Source of the DNA: Lineus longissimus
Lineage: Eukaryota > Nemertea > Pilidiophora > Heteronemertea > Lineidae
DNA: 64,000 nucleotides
Direction: 5' to 3'
Assembly (NCBI RefSeq): GCF_910592395.1
Contig: NC_088326.1
Coordinates: 13,568,600 to 13,632,599, forward strand
The notes under the pieces are model-generated. The model saw only the letters and a program-made list of their open reading frames with translations. It had not been told where the DNA came from and did not search any database. Positions 37,101-49,500 of this stretch are shown one piece after another. The position numbers and the translations under genes were made by a program. Position 1 is the first letter of the stretch. Each line of letters begins with the position of its first letter.

Positions 37101-40100
37101 CATCAATGGTATGGGTCAGTTCTCTGTGGCAAAATTGAGGTGAAGTTTGAGAACTTAAGAATGGAAACTGTTCCTGTCGATAAGAAACTTGGCCATATAT
37201 GTTGCACTCACAAAGAGGGTCTTACACTTACACTGTTACAAATGAGTGGTGGAAGAGGCATCTTCTTGACACTACGACCCACGCGTATTCTCGTCGACAC
37301 AATGTTCTTTCCGTTTGGGTCTAGGTTGCCCAATTGCAGGTTGGCGAGGTCACCAAAGTTACAGGCTGGGTGCTTGATGGGCATATCCATGGGGAACTTG
37401 TGATAATCCTTGATGACATTATCAAGAAGATCCGCAAACACTTCATAGGCTTCGGGATCACAGGCCATGATGCCAATACTGCTGTCGATGTTAACAGCAC
37501 CTAAAGGAAAATGATAATTGACAATGACAATTATGCAAAACCTCCTGCTATTGAGGACAGAACTCAATCTACCATGAGACGTTTGAACACATAACTGCTT
37601 AATACTGAGAGGCAACAGAAGGTTAATGTAAACCTTGGCGATTACAGCAATGACAACAATGACTATAGTCATAGAACACAGGCGAGGGTGTCTGTCACAT
37701 GATTTATGATGGCTCATGGCAGAATCGATGAAGATCATCACAAACCATATCTTACATCGGATCTCCCATCATATATTCAATGATGTATCACTATAGATAG
37801 ATTATATGATGAGAATTCTGGCAGAGCTTCTCTACGTTGGTTTCCATCATAGCGGGTAAAAACACAACCGATTAATGTGAACGTTTTTTAAATTCTTGAA
37901 AATAAGAAATGGTTTGTAAAATACCATTCTAAAATACCTTGGTACCGTAAAGTCAACTTTTAAATGGAAAATGCATAAGCCTCGTTCTGAGAGTGGAGTG
38001 TTTTGGACACGCAACCAAGATGCTCTACCAAAGTTCCCTCGGGTTGCACTAAAATGTGGAACCATGCACACAGCTCACTTCAGAAGTTTGAGGCTCTCAA
38101 AACACTGCTTCAAACACAAATCAGCCAAGGAAGCATCAACCACCCTAAGTTTTTTAATGAGCACTACACATATTTGCTGAGAAAAACGCTCCAAATAGCC
38201 CATTTGCGCGGATTTTAGCGTCACTTGAGCGAGCCGATCCGGACTTCCTATACGGGCTGCCGTAACATAATGTAAACAACGGCGCTACCGGCGCTCCGGG
38301 CAGGCGATGGATGGAATTTGCCAAATTCGCACATATTCAAGTTATTTCGTGGCCTATCTTTTTAAGTTTGAGGTATTTTAGAATAGAAATTGAACCCTCG
38401 GCTTCGGACCTTGGTTGAGTTACCAAGACACTCTCGGGTGGAGCTAAAATTTCGTCCAAACCCTCGCCTGTCGGCTCGGGTTTGGACTGTATTTTAGCTC
38501 CACCCTCGAGTGTCTTGGTAACTCAACCAAGGTCCTCCGCCTCGGGTTCAATTCCTTAATCATCAAACCTATGGTGGGCCATCACAGAATGTAGTCAGGT
38601 CTTCCTTACCTGTGTTGATGCAATGGGCGAGTGTGCCACCAAGTTCGGTCTTCTTGTCCTTGATTTTATTATAGACTTCAGGTGTCAGGTACTTCTTGAC
38701 CAAGGAGTTGCACTTCTCTGGTGTTGCCGCCTGAATTTTCTTGACCATTTCATCCTGGGTCATGTTTAAGTGTTGTCGTGGCTCAAGGTTGCATAACCGT
38801 CGTTCCTCAGCTATGATAGCCAGGATACCATTGGCCATTTCAGTGGCAGCCTCGATCTCGGTCAGACCCAGACGTCTCTTGTTGCTCAGATCGTAGACTC
38901 CGCCAACACTCTCCGAGTGCTCGCCGTGGACACCTGAAGTAACATGATTGAGTAAGCTGGGATAAACAGTGCCATCTTATGCACATTATTCTTTGCCCAC
39001 ATGACCAAAATACATCTTTTGGCCAATTAAAAGTTCGAGGCAAATACCCAACTGATACAGGCATATTTTCATTGAAACTGTAAAATCAATATTTGCAATC
39101 TGTGAGTATTTCTTTCACAGCATCTGTTTGAGTGAGCTGGGTATTACCATGGTGAGAAAAAATGACCTACCTCGAGGTTGGATATTATGCTTGGCACAGA
39201 GAGCATTCAGTGCTTTTTCATCTTTAGCACAGTGGGGAATCCTCATATGGACCGATGATCTCATGGTGGTGCCCAGGTTGGTGGGACAGAAAGTCACGTA
39301 GCCTAACCTGTCGCTGTAGACAAAGTCGATGTTCTTTCCGATGTGGTTAATGCCCTGGAACAATACATTAAGACATCACTGCACACTGCAGGTGGTAGAA
39401 AACAGTGACGAGCAAGTCTGAAGGCTGGAAGTTTGCTCTAGGAAACAGTGACGAGCAGGTCTGAAGGCTGGAAGTTTGCTCTAGGAAACAGTGATGAGCA
39501 GGTCTGAATTTTGGAAATGAATAGGAAACAGTGATGAGCAGGTCTGAAGGCTGGAAGTTTGCTCTAGGAAACAGTGATGAGCAGGTCTGAATTTTGGAAA
39601 TGAATAGGAAACAGTGACGAGCAGGTCTGAAGGCTGGAAGTTTGCTCTGGGAAACAGTGATGAGCAGGTCTGAAGGTTGGAAATGAATAGGAAACAGTGA
39701 TGAGCAGGTCTGAATTTTGGAAATGAATAGGAAACAGTGACGAGCAGGTCTGAAGGCTGGAAGTTTGCTCTAGGAAACAGTGATGAGCAGGTCTGAAGGT
39801 TGGAAATGAATAGGAAACAGAGACGAGCAGGTCTGAAGGTTGGAAATGAATAGGAAACAGTGACAAGCAGGTCTGAAGGTTGGAAATGAATAGGAAACAG
39901 TGACGAGCAGGTCTGAAGGTTGGAAATGAATAGGAAACAGTGATGAGCAGGTCTGAAGGTTGGAAGTTTGCTCTAGGAAACAGTGACGAGCAGGTCTGAA
40001 GGTTGGAAATGAATAGGAAACAGTGATGAGCAGGTCTGAAGGTTGGAAGTTTGCTCTAGGAAACAGTGATGAGCAGGTCTGAAGGTTGGAAATGAATAGG

Positions 40101-41905
40101 AAACAGTGACGAGCAGGTCTGAAGGCTGGAAGTTTGCTCTAGGAAACAGTGATGAGCAGGTCTGAAGGGTTGGAGATGAATAGGAAACAGTGATGAGCAG
40201 GTCTGAAGGTTGGAGATGATTAGGAAGAAGTGAGGCACTTCAACACCTAAGACTAAGGAACGAAATGTGGCCACATGATTCGGTGCTGTATACTGCGTAG
40301 CTGGATTCGAGACATCATCCTTCTTATAAAAACTCTCAGAACTGGAGTTGAGGTAAATTGTTTTAAAAAATTCGGTGTGGTATAGAATGCCCTTTTTTAC
40401 TTAACTGACAAAAGCAGGGTTTAAACACATGGTTCCAAATGTACTTAAGCCGAACGCTAGTCAGCGGAAAACACCAGAGAATTGATTGCAATCCAACTCA
40501 CATTGATGAGTCTTGTGTAGACCTCGCCGAGGTTGCCTCCCTTCTGCATGGAGATGATCCTCAGGTGGTCTTCCTCGTTCACCCACGACAGGAACGTCTT
40601 GGCATCGTTGTGGAAGATGCCACGGGCCTCGCACCAGTCCCTGTACACACCAGCTTTCTCGTTGAACCTTTAATTGGTAATTACAACAATATCTGTAGAT
40701 AGTGAGTCTAACATTTAATATATATGAAGGACATTTCGCTTCATAGATGCGCTGTCATAATTTAATGCACTGATGTATTCATATATTTCAACTTTGTCAC
40801 GAATGTTTTCCAAAATACCAGCAGCTTAAACTTTGCAGGTGAATTCCCGGAGAAGCTGACCAAAAAAGCAAATCTCGACCCCGTGAGTGGCTTACCTGTC
40901 ATCATTCTTGAACAAGTAATGATCTTCAATGAGCTGCCTCTCATCTGCTGGAGTCATGGTCTCCAGTGAGTAGTATTTACCTCTGTATTCACCTTCAAGA
41001 GATGAAAAGGCAGCCTTTGCCTTGGTTTCGATGAGTTTGCGCGCCTGAAGTGACAAATACCATAATATTGCCATGAAACAACCACTCCCAACAAAACGCC
41101 ATGGCCAAGTCGAAACATAGGAATCAGAGGAATCAGTGGAAACCTGTGACCACCAGTTCTTTGAATCTGTGGGCGGCAGAAGTAAAACAGACACGAAATT
41201 GGATAAAAAGTGTTATTGATTATGATAGGGTTAACGTACCTTCCTGTCGATCGCGGGAGGAAACGGAATCCCCTTAACGCTGCGACCAACGCGCACCCTG
41301 GTGGAGAGGATAAACCTGCCTTCAGGGTCAAGGTCAGAAAAGGGCAACTTGTTCAGATCGCCGAAGTCGCAAGCGGGATGCTTAACGGGCTGGTCCATAG
41401 GGAACTTGTGGTAGTCCTTGATCACATTGTCCATGAGAGGAGCGAAGACTTCGTAGCCCTCGGGATCGCAGGCCATGATACCGATGGTACTATCCAAGTT
41501 CTCAATTCCTGTAACAAACAATCGAAGAAATGAGACGGTTATCATGTCCAGCTCGGGTAATTAGGGAAATCAAAGAATAGAGAAACGTTTCACGATAAAA
41601 TCGAGAAGAGAGAAAGCAATCACTCTGGTGCGGATTCAGGGGCATTGGAGTAGGCAGTCACCGGAACGCCCCCTGCCTCTGGCTCCACCCTGCAGGTTCT
41701 CTGATTACAATACCTTACTGTGTGTAAGTGAATACCTACCAGTGTTGATGCAATGGGCCAAGGTGCCTCCCAGCTTGGTCTTCCTGTCCTTGACCTGTGC
41801 GTACACCTCGGGCGTGAGGTACTTCTTCACGAGAGAACGGCAACTGTCCGCAGGCGCATTCTGCAGCGTCTTGAACATCGCATCTTGGTTCATTTTGAAA
41901 TCCAT
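28116..41905 (-). CDS. Three-domain arginine-kinase-like phosphagen kinase, complete
   Basis: Fifteen coding exons: 41905-41740, 41508-41240, 41044-40896, 40667-40502, 39354-39171, 38933-38610, 37500-37232, 36955-36807, 35435-35270, 34966-34459, 32416-32142, 31684-31536, 31260-31095, 28758-28575, 28276-28116. The sum is 3285 bp, 1094 residues, in frame throughout. Three complete kinase units follow each other (about 1-360, 364-725, 728-1094). Each has CINTG, the GxMACDPE(A/G)Y loop, ST(R)xRVGRS, NEED(H/N)LR, an [11 protein letters not shown](A/S)SVH reactive-cysteine motif and G(V/I)HGEHSES. Units join inside single exons (38933-38610 and 34966-34459), the linker reading CNLEPRQ then NMTQDEM where a start Met would be. 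Introns after 36807 and 31536 use GC donors; the rest are GT-AG. The start has a splice acceptor 13 nt upstream, as in the neighbour gene. Sea urchin flagellar creatine kinase is a known three-unit relative in architecture. The substrate is inferred, not shown. Confidence 0.93.
28893..30776. repeat. 41-bp minisatellite, about 46 copies, kinase intron
   Basis: Units of the form gttccagagaagagctgaga then acaaagatccctgtgttcgca repeat with few changes. The array lies in the intron between the exons at 31095-31260 and 28575-28758 of the three-domain kinase. Because 41 is not a multiple of three and the unit lacks stops on the minus strand, it yields long open frames in several frames; these are by-products, not genes. 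Confidence 0.95.
32734..34015. repeat. 83-bp tandem array, about 15 copies, kinase intron
   Basis: The phrase ccatatcagaggggatgaga recurs every 83 bp from 32734 to 33978. On the minus strand each unit contains a stretch ending CATCAACACTG then GTAAGC or GTAAGT-like bases, closely resembling the 3' end and donor of the first exon of a kinase unit (GGxxCINTG followed by the intron). The array lies in the intron that follows exon 34459-34966, so it may be an amplified, decayed exon end. Confidence 0.93.
35011..35121. repeat. 56-bp direct duplication, kinase intron
   Basis: A unit containing gtttgctctaaccagtccta is repeated at about 56-bp spacing with one or two changes, in the intron between exons 35270-35435 and 34459-34966. 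Confidence 0.85.
35571..36696 (+). mobile_element. Hairpin-headed non-autonomous repeat, copy 1
   Basis: It opens with a perfect 10-bp-stem hairpin (gctcacctct tagc agaggtgagc), then a run of CGTC repeats, then about three diverged modules of roughly 290 bp. Each module has gcacgtttc, ggtacacatgtacccct, gaccaccagggggc and aaggtcacagaggtcaaatg. Near the right end are gaggtgagc and the hairpin tggccctggcca. The same overall plan is seen at 54328-55189. It lies in the intron between exons 36807-36955 and 35270-35435. No coding capacity. The left border follows TTA; the right border is less certain. Confidence 0.7.
38389..38552. mobile_element. Fold-back (long hairpin) element in kinase intron
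   Basis: The two halves are near-perfect reverse complements: attgaaccctcgg ... ggagctaaaat ... gtccaaaccc on the left and gggtttggac ... attttagctcc ... gggttcaat on the right, with arms of about 75 bp and a loop near 38470. It sits about 60 bp downstream in transcription of exon 38610-38933. It fits a MITE or fold-back element and would form a strong hairpin in the pre-mRNA. Confidence 0.85.
39385..40228. repeat. Mixed 40/43-bp minisatellite, about 20 copies, kinase intron
   Basis: All units share aggaaacagtgatgagcagg then tctgaagg, but end in one of two tails: ttggaaatgaat (40-bp form) or ctggaagtttgctct (43-bp form). The two forms are interspersed. It lies in the intron between exons 40502-40667 and 39171-39354. 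Confidence 0.93.
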
Positions 41906-41918
41906 GCCGCCGGATTTG

Positions 41919-42545
41919 CTAGAAAAGCCAAAGGGTAACATGCTGTTTGTTAATAAAGCGTTAACACAACTAACTGGGATAAGCAACATGCTTTTTTATA
42001 TTGGCAGTGAACGCATGCAGAAACTTGAACTTCAATAAAATTAAACCATTTCCTGAAAATATGAATAACTTCCAGTGTGGACCACCAACTCGGTGAACGA
42101 ACTCGCAACTCAGCTGGGGAACTCACGACACACCTGAAAGGAAGGGTTACCATGGTGATGATTCAAACACTATATTCTGTGTTCATTCGTACGCGAAATC
42201 GTTCATGCATAACTAATCGCGCGTGTCGCATTCGCAGTCCATCAAGTTCGTGGAAGGTTTGACGGGTGATTATATGACTGTTTTCTTGATATTGATCCGT
42301 TTTATTTGGTCCGAGAAGCCTGTTCATGTTGCACTCACCACGTTTCCTCATCATGTTCGATTGTGTTAGATATTAGGAACGAGTATTAGTCAATCAAGGA
42401 TCTGATGAAATGTAATCAACATCAAAGAGGATACACGAGCTAGTTAAAAAAGACAATGAAATACATAACCAATGCTTATTGACACAAAGAAGTGTATCCA
42501 GAATAATGTGTTACTCGCAACCGAATTAACTGTAGCATACTAGTA
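41919..42545. other. Upstream region of the three-domain kinase gene
   Basis: The promoter and non-coding first exon should lie here or beyond, given the acceptor 13 nt before the start codon (exon from 41918). I see no clear TATA box. A candidate donor/acceptor pair cannot be fixed without transcripts. Confidence 0.4.
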
Positions 42546-43296
42546 TACAGGGTGGTCCAGAAAAAACGCAACCGGGTACTTCAACAACTAGGGGTATCAG
42601 TGGATAGGGAATCCCTCTAGTGGTGTGTTCACGCTGGATGCGAATTGAAACCGAATTCCGTAGAGCGCTCTCCGGAATACGAATTGATTAATCCAGTTTC
42701 AGAACGGTCGCGTCACACTGACCCGAATACGCATTCAAATTGGTTTAAAACGCGCCACACTCAATGCATACTAACGACGCGCCATCTATTATTATTATTA
42801 TTATTATTTATTAACCTCCCATATGGGAGAATAAAATTTACGAGTACAAAACATATAAGTATATAATATCACAGTATCACACAGGCATTATTAACAAGTT
42901 AAAATCGCGTAAGGTGCTTGACCATTTCCATCTCCCGGCCATGCCTATTGCCAAAGTTCGGGTCAAAGAGGAGTGTCCTCAGCGAGTCAACACCACCGTC
43001 GCTATTAGCGGAGAATCCCGGCCTCGCCCTCGAAAACGAGGCCAAAACCGGGGAAAACCCCGCCGCGACGTTTGTAACCTACAACAGAAACGTTCGGTTA
43101 TTCTGCATTGAATCTTGCCACAGGAACTCCAACCTTTCCTCACAACCGCGCCCCTACAACAAAAACTTTTAAACAGAATCAGTCGACCTTGGTATCATTC
43201 GTCTTCTCGGAAGATTCCCCCATCCACTGGCATCAATGGCTTTAATCCCCCTGGTAGTGGAAGTGTCCGGTTGCGTTTTTTCTGGACCATCCTGCA
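42546..43296. mobile_element. DNA transposon remnant with about 28-bp terminal inverted repeats
   Basis: The left end cagggtggtccagaaaaaac (then gcaaccgg) and the right end are reverse complements with one mismatch, each next to TA. The CAGGGTG-type end and TA flanks recall Tc1/mariner-like elements. The 750-bp interior has no transposase motif; it includes an ATT microsatellite (42788-42818). Confidence 0.75.
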
Positions 43297-45008
43297 TACA
43301 TTGGCGGTTCGATGGTTACGCTGTACACTTGGTTACATTATTGGCCGGGTAACATTATTGGCCGGAGATGGTTAACAGTTAAGGTTCACTTCACGGCTCA
43401 AGCTATACACTGCACACTCTGTACCTGGTTACACTATTGGCCGGGGAAACTGGTTCAACCGGGATGCTAGAACTGGGGAAGAGAAATTCATACATGAATC
43501 ATATCATGATATCAATATCTCGCTTGAACAAAACCCGGGTAGAAACAATGTCTGACTTCAAAGCACGGTAACTTGTAGAACCTACTAGGTGTTTGGTACG
43601 ACAGTACAAGCACGGCCACCAGATGGAGAGACAATGCTTTCAGAAGAGTCTCATGTGAATCTTTGACAGATGGTCTACTATATCCCGCCATAGACGGGAT
43701 GTTGCTAAAACCTTTCTAGGACAGCGACGGCAACAAAACAATAATGAAAGAGAAATTATCTCAGGTGTTAAAAGTAAGAAAGGTTGAGTACTGACTAACT
43801 TGTTGATATGTATTTGAAGATCTGCCGGCGTACCTCGTGAACAGGTACACAACTCAGGCAGCCAACCTAACAAGGCCAGACGAACAGAGCTCAGATCTCA
43901 CATTTCAACAAGTGTTATTTCTGAACGAATAATAGGCTATAGGCTGCAGAAAGCCTGCCAGACAGCTGGTTAACCAAGTCACATTCTCGACATTGGCTGA
44001 TGCTACAGGGGAAGCCAGTTTTCATGAGGCTGTGTTAACTGGTCAAGTCAGTAAATGCAGTGGGCTTGTGATAAGCCAGATTAGCCTTGTTGTTAGCTAC
44101 CCCAGGCTAAGTTATGTAGTAGGCTGGTCTTCTCAACGAGCCGGCAGATTAATAGCCGTACTATTGTAAAACATGACCCAGCTACTATTACGCCACTGAC
44201 CAGCATATGACGACTGATCAACGATTACGTTAATAGGGTATACTGGGATTAGGATTTAAATCGCAGACTTGATTTACTTAATGTTGAGTTGAGCACTAAA
44301 TCAACGACACACGAACCAGCGTATTTGTTATTTCTGCTGAAGACCAATACCTCGTTATTTAGAAATCACAGTTTGATTGTTGCGAGATATGGTTCAGGCC
44401 TTCACAAGGATTAAGATCGCCATGTAGCTGATCCGTTTCGGGGTTTTATGAGTAACTGCCTATTGAACAATGTGTATCATGCTATGAAAGCTAGCTTATA
44501 ACACGCTTACCCATATCAGAGAAGCAAACCACGTTTCGACATCGAGTAGATTGTCTTTACATACTTGAGATGAACTGTTCTTGATCTCGGGGAAAAATGA
44601 TTCAACGAACAAACTATTTTCTGAAGCGCCCTGCCAAAAGTGAATTGAAAAGGATAACAGTTCGTTTGAACAAGACCAGTAAGAGGAAGGTAATGCCACT
44701 CTGGGCACATATCCACGACACGTCTATGAGTACCGCCATAGAGTTCATGAACAGAGTGTACACCTGGCAATACTGACTATTGATTGAACAACATATAGAA
44801 TATGATGATAATGACGCTTCACAAATTAATGTCCCAGCGCTCGCTCTTCAATCACCATCTACTCATCAGTATCATCAAGTTGTTATCATGCTGATTATTA
44901 TATCAATATTGACGTCAATAGATCATCCCCTTAGAGCCAGGTTACAGGCGATATGGAAATAAAGGTTCATCTCAGTTCTCTAGGTCGGGTTACAGTCAGC
45001 ACGGATAT

Positions 45009-45101
45009 AACGGTCACAAATGGTACCATCAATGGAGAGAACGGTCACAAATGGTACCATCAATGGAGAGAACGGTCACAAATGGTACCATCAATGGAGA
45101 G
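45009..45101. repeat. Three 31-bp tandem units
   Basis: Units of aacggtcacaaatggtacca then tcaatggagag repeat three times almost without change. No gene is nearby. Confidence 0.85.
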
Positions 45102-46383
45102 AACCCGAAAACCCTCTCAAATAAATTCAAACCCAATTCAATGCTTTGACTAACTTTCGTGAAATCGATTGACAATGGTCGTTGCTGTGACAACGGTACA
45201 GATATCCATGGGATGAATGTTTGTGGGAGAGCCTTGCCTGGATGAAACGCCAGCTGAGCAACACAATCTAGTGGGTGGCTCCAGTTATGGGACACTCGTC
45301 CCGTATGACGAACGAAGTTAACCACTGATACAGAAACCTGACAAACGGGTATTACATATAAAGGAAGATGGCTCAACTCATGATCTTCCTTGTACTGCAG
45401 GTGTAACCTTTACACGACAGCATATGTACAACAACTGACATGAAACACTCTGTTAAACCCGATATATTTTCGTCCGCCTCATGCAGGACGAATTGCGGTT
45501 GTTCAGAGTAGTGGGAGGGGCGTCGTCATGTAATCACCCGTTTACCCCTGTGAATGCGACAAGCGTTATTAGTTATGCGTAAATGATTTCGAGTACGAAC
45601 ATTTCTGTTAGGACTGGCATTGCCTGTCTCAAACTAAAGGCTCCCTGGGTAACATGTATTCTATTAGGACTACCTTGCATGACGTCAGCTGCTTCTCACG
45701 AACTAACAGTTCCTTGTGGAAACATATATGTATAAGCTGGATGAGAATAGCGCAACCTTGAGGCACTTGCATACCACACATTACAACAGATACATGTAGA
45801 AGGTTGTTTGTGTGTGCTAACCGCCTAACATGAGGCGAGCGTTGGGTTCATGACCGTAGTAATAAACTGACTAACTCGCGAATATGTGGTTCAACCAATT
45901 CATCCACCGGCCTCATACTTGTTTGTTTAGGGATCTCGTCTACAGACTTGAAGATATTTGTATAAGACAGATCTCATAACAAGCAAAAGTCGCGCCGTTA
46001 AGGAGAGCAACATTGTAATTGAGAATGTATATGTACCGTTCACCAGCTGTCTTGCTCATTACAACATTGTTTTCCGAGTGATCACAGTGGATGGGGAAAC
46101 AATAATCACATTTTATATCTCTAATCGACGGAGATCTTAAGGGGACAAATTAATATACTCTTAATTGGGATACGAGAATTCAAATTAACCTACGAAATGC
46201 TCCTAGTCCCACAAGTCTGTTATATTAACAACTTGGTTTTTGCAAGTTCAAGTTGCCAACAGGTATACTCCCTCAGCTGCCAGCAATGCCGTGTATTACA
46301 TGTATTATGTGTATAGGTATAAGATAATTAGGCCAACAGAGATACATGTTCGCGTTGAACTCCAGGTCCTATCCCGGTTGAGG

Positions 46384-46565
46384 AGGTATCATGGCTCAAT
46401 GGCTAAGCGGCAAAGACCGATGGATGAGGTAGTATGGCTCAGCGGCATAGGCCGGTGGAGGAGGTATCAGGGCTAAGCGGCAAAGACCGGTGGAGAAGGT
46501 ATCATTGCTCAGCGGCAAAGACCGGTGCAGTTGGTATCAGGGCTCAGCGGCAAAGACCGGTATTA
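46384..46565. repeat. Degenerate repeat of about 41 bp, four to five copies
   Basis: Phrases gaggtatca, ggctcagcggc and aaagaccgg recur in order with substitutions. No coding pattern recognised. Confidence 0.75.
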
Positions 46566-49500
46566 CACTAGATCTATAAATCGAAAAAACCTCGTGTTGC
46601 AAGTAATCAAATGCGAAACTGAAATAGACCAAGTGATTTATAACGCGCTTGACCTTTACATGAATAATATCAAATCTATCGAAATATTTCAAGTGTTTTG
46701 AATGCATTACGAGAGCACTTAAGGCATTCCTTCACGAGGAAGTGGACACTGGTGGTCGACATGTCTGGGATGCGAGGCAGTCAGCGCATGACAAATTGAT
46801 TATCTATATTCATATCAGTCAGTTAGAGATTGGAGAAGACTGTATTTAGCACGGACACTTCAGTTATCAGCTGTATATGAAGGGTTTTGTCACGTTTTCC
46901 GTGCCTTGACTACCGTCCTTGTTTGTACCATTGTGAGTTGAGTATGTTGTCGATAATCAAAAAACCACGCAATGATTCCATACCGATATCATGTGTATGT
47001 CCTTTATGTATGTTACGCCATGCAAGTTCATGTGAGCATAATGAAACAACAGGACATACATAACAAGCTTTAAATGCCATCCATCAGTATTGACGAGTCA
47101 CGGTCGACGGACCCGATCCCGGGCCCAACCTGAGCTCTATTCAATGGCAGCAATACGAGTCATTCAAAGGAACTTGTCGACCGATGATGTCGTTTCTTAC
47201 ACCGAGAACAAATCATCGATACCCGCGCTTTGATTGGCCTGCTGGTTTCTCATGCTTGGCGTTCAATTCAAGAACGTTCGAGCGGGGATATAAAAACCAT
47301 TCAATACCCCCCCCCCCCCCCCCCATGTGTCAGTGGTTGGTCGTAAACATGTACGTGTTGTTATGTCAGTTATACACTAGTGTCTTGGGTTAGCAATGAC
47401 TATCTGAACAGACAGGTTATAGCTTTTTGCTGGAGTATCAAGCAACTTGAAATAAGACTCCCGGGGCAGTCCATTTCGTCATCCTATTCATACTGTTACT
47501 GTAAGGGTGAGGCCGGTCGCGATCCACTGCATCCTGAGAGTACTCAGTCGTACTGGGTGTACAACTCATCACATGGCAGTTTAGCCACTGAGCTCAGACT
47601 TGTCATGTATCCCGCAAAGAGACAAAAGTCCCAGCTGACAGGGATTCACCTCATTGTACCCAAAGCTCAATGTATGTATAGATTTCCTCAGTGTCACGGC
47701 AACAGAATCCGACTTGAAGCTGATTGTAGCATTGACTGGATTTCAACAGGAAACAATGGCTAACAAGGACTATGTGAACTCGATTCTGGGTGTGTCCACG
47801 AGTTGCTGTGTTGGGTGTTCTCTATTGACATTGCACTTGTATCGTGTGTTGAGAAGACCGGGTGAGTGATGTTCCCCCACCGCCACGCGGTACGCTCCGT
47901 CACCAAAGTGCGAGACACACGATTAGAGTGGGTTTATTGTGTGTTAATTGGTGACAGTCACATAGTCGAATGTCCAAACACACGTGTAAAACGAAAGTGT
48001 GGCATTGATGCTTTGTAAGTTCAGCTTGTTTTTTAATAAGGCAATTTATGTCAACAAAGATGTTCAAATTGGTTTGTTACGTTGTTAGCAGAGTGATTCC
48101 TTAATTCCTTTTAAACAGGCCTCCACAGAGTAATGCCCAAAATTACGATAGAAAATTTTTTTTGGTTAAAGGAGAACATTGTATCTTGAATGTGCATTAA
48201 ACAGTCGTGCACAATTCTTTCATCTCTCATTGTTACTATCCATGAGACTTAACTTTTGTAGTCGGCGATTTGTTGGAAGGCAATGTTGGTCAAGATACTG
48301 GTCTCCTTTAAATCCCTCGTCAGTCTGAAGGAAGATAAGTCGCTTTAGAAACATCTCACAAACTGAGGATTAGGTTGAGGCTGTCGAGATGTATAATGCC
48401 TTGCATGCCAAGATAATGGTCTCCTATAAATCACTGTTCAATCTGAAGGAGTATTATAATGTATCTCACAACCTGGAACAGAATCTGGTTACAGCTGATA
48501 TGTACATGTATATACAACCTGCCTGATTGCCGAGCCAGCATTCTAAGTAAGCGAGTAATGTTAGAGACAGGATGACACCTAGACTACGTCAACCAGAAGT
48601 TAGAGTTAGATAATGTCAGGTTCCTAAAGTCTAAAGGCCTCATTTGGTAGCTCTTCATTCGCGACCCCTATTGGTTAAGGCTGTACTTTTGCTCATAAGT
48701 TGTACATGCGCACAAAATGTTGACAATATTTCATATACACGTACGTATGTACGGCAGGAAGGTGAAATATTTGTTATAAATATTTGGAAATGCCGATAAT
48801 AAATTATAGGAAAATCAGGATTTTGCGAAAAATCGATGTTCTGAACCATGAACTGCGCTTGGCTAATGTTTAGTGTACTGGTGGTTCTATTGATGCATGT
48901 TACAGATCGTTATATTATCCAGATCGAGAAAATGGTTGAATATTCCATCGTAGGTTAAATTGATTAAACAAACAAGTTTCAATGTGTAAGTTGTAATGGA
49001 GAGGCGTGGAATTGTTATTGCACAACACTGGGTATTGTTCTGTATACCACAGTCTACCATTAACGAGAGCAATATTACCCTAAAGGGGGCACTGCATCGT
49101 TATATCCAAGGCCTGCACATATCTCATGCTGAGAAAGATAACGTGGATTAAGCCCCTCTTTGTTTGAAACTGATGATCGTAATAGGATACGAACTGTGAA
49201 AGCTAAGTCACGTGAGCATGAATTCAGCTTGAGGGCGAGACTGAAGCTGAGATATGAGCGCACAGGCTGAGGGAGTGACGTCAGAGTGATACCAGTCATG
49301 AAAGTGTTCCTTTGAGAAACGTGATGGCAGTGCCCCTTTAAGTGGTTATAATCTGTCTAATGGTAACCATGGAAACAAATGTGCAGTGTGTCACACAGAG
49401 AATTCGAAACACCGGTGCAGGGACAACATAATGACTATAGGCTACACAAGAAAAAAAAACAATTTCAGATTTGAGAAAAATAGACAAGTCTTAATTTACG

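Noticed and set aside
45029-45376. A 115-codon minus-strand open frame
   Set aside because: Part of it runs through the 31-bp tandem units and the rest has no recognised motif.
47184-47869. Overlapping plus-strand open frames that could be a short secreted protein
   Set aside because: I found no conserved motif, no convincing start context and frames overlap one another.
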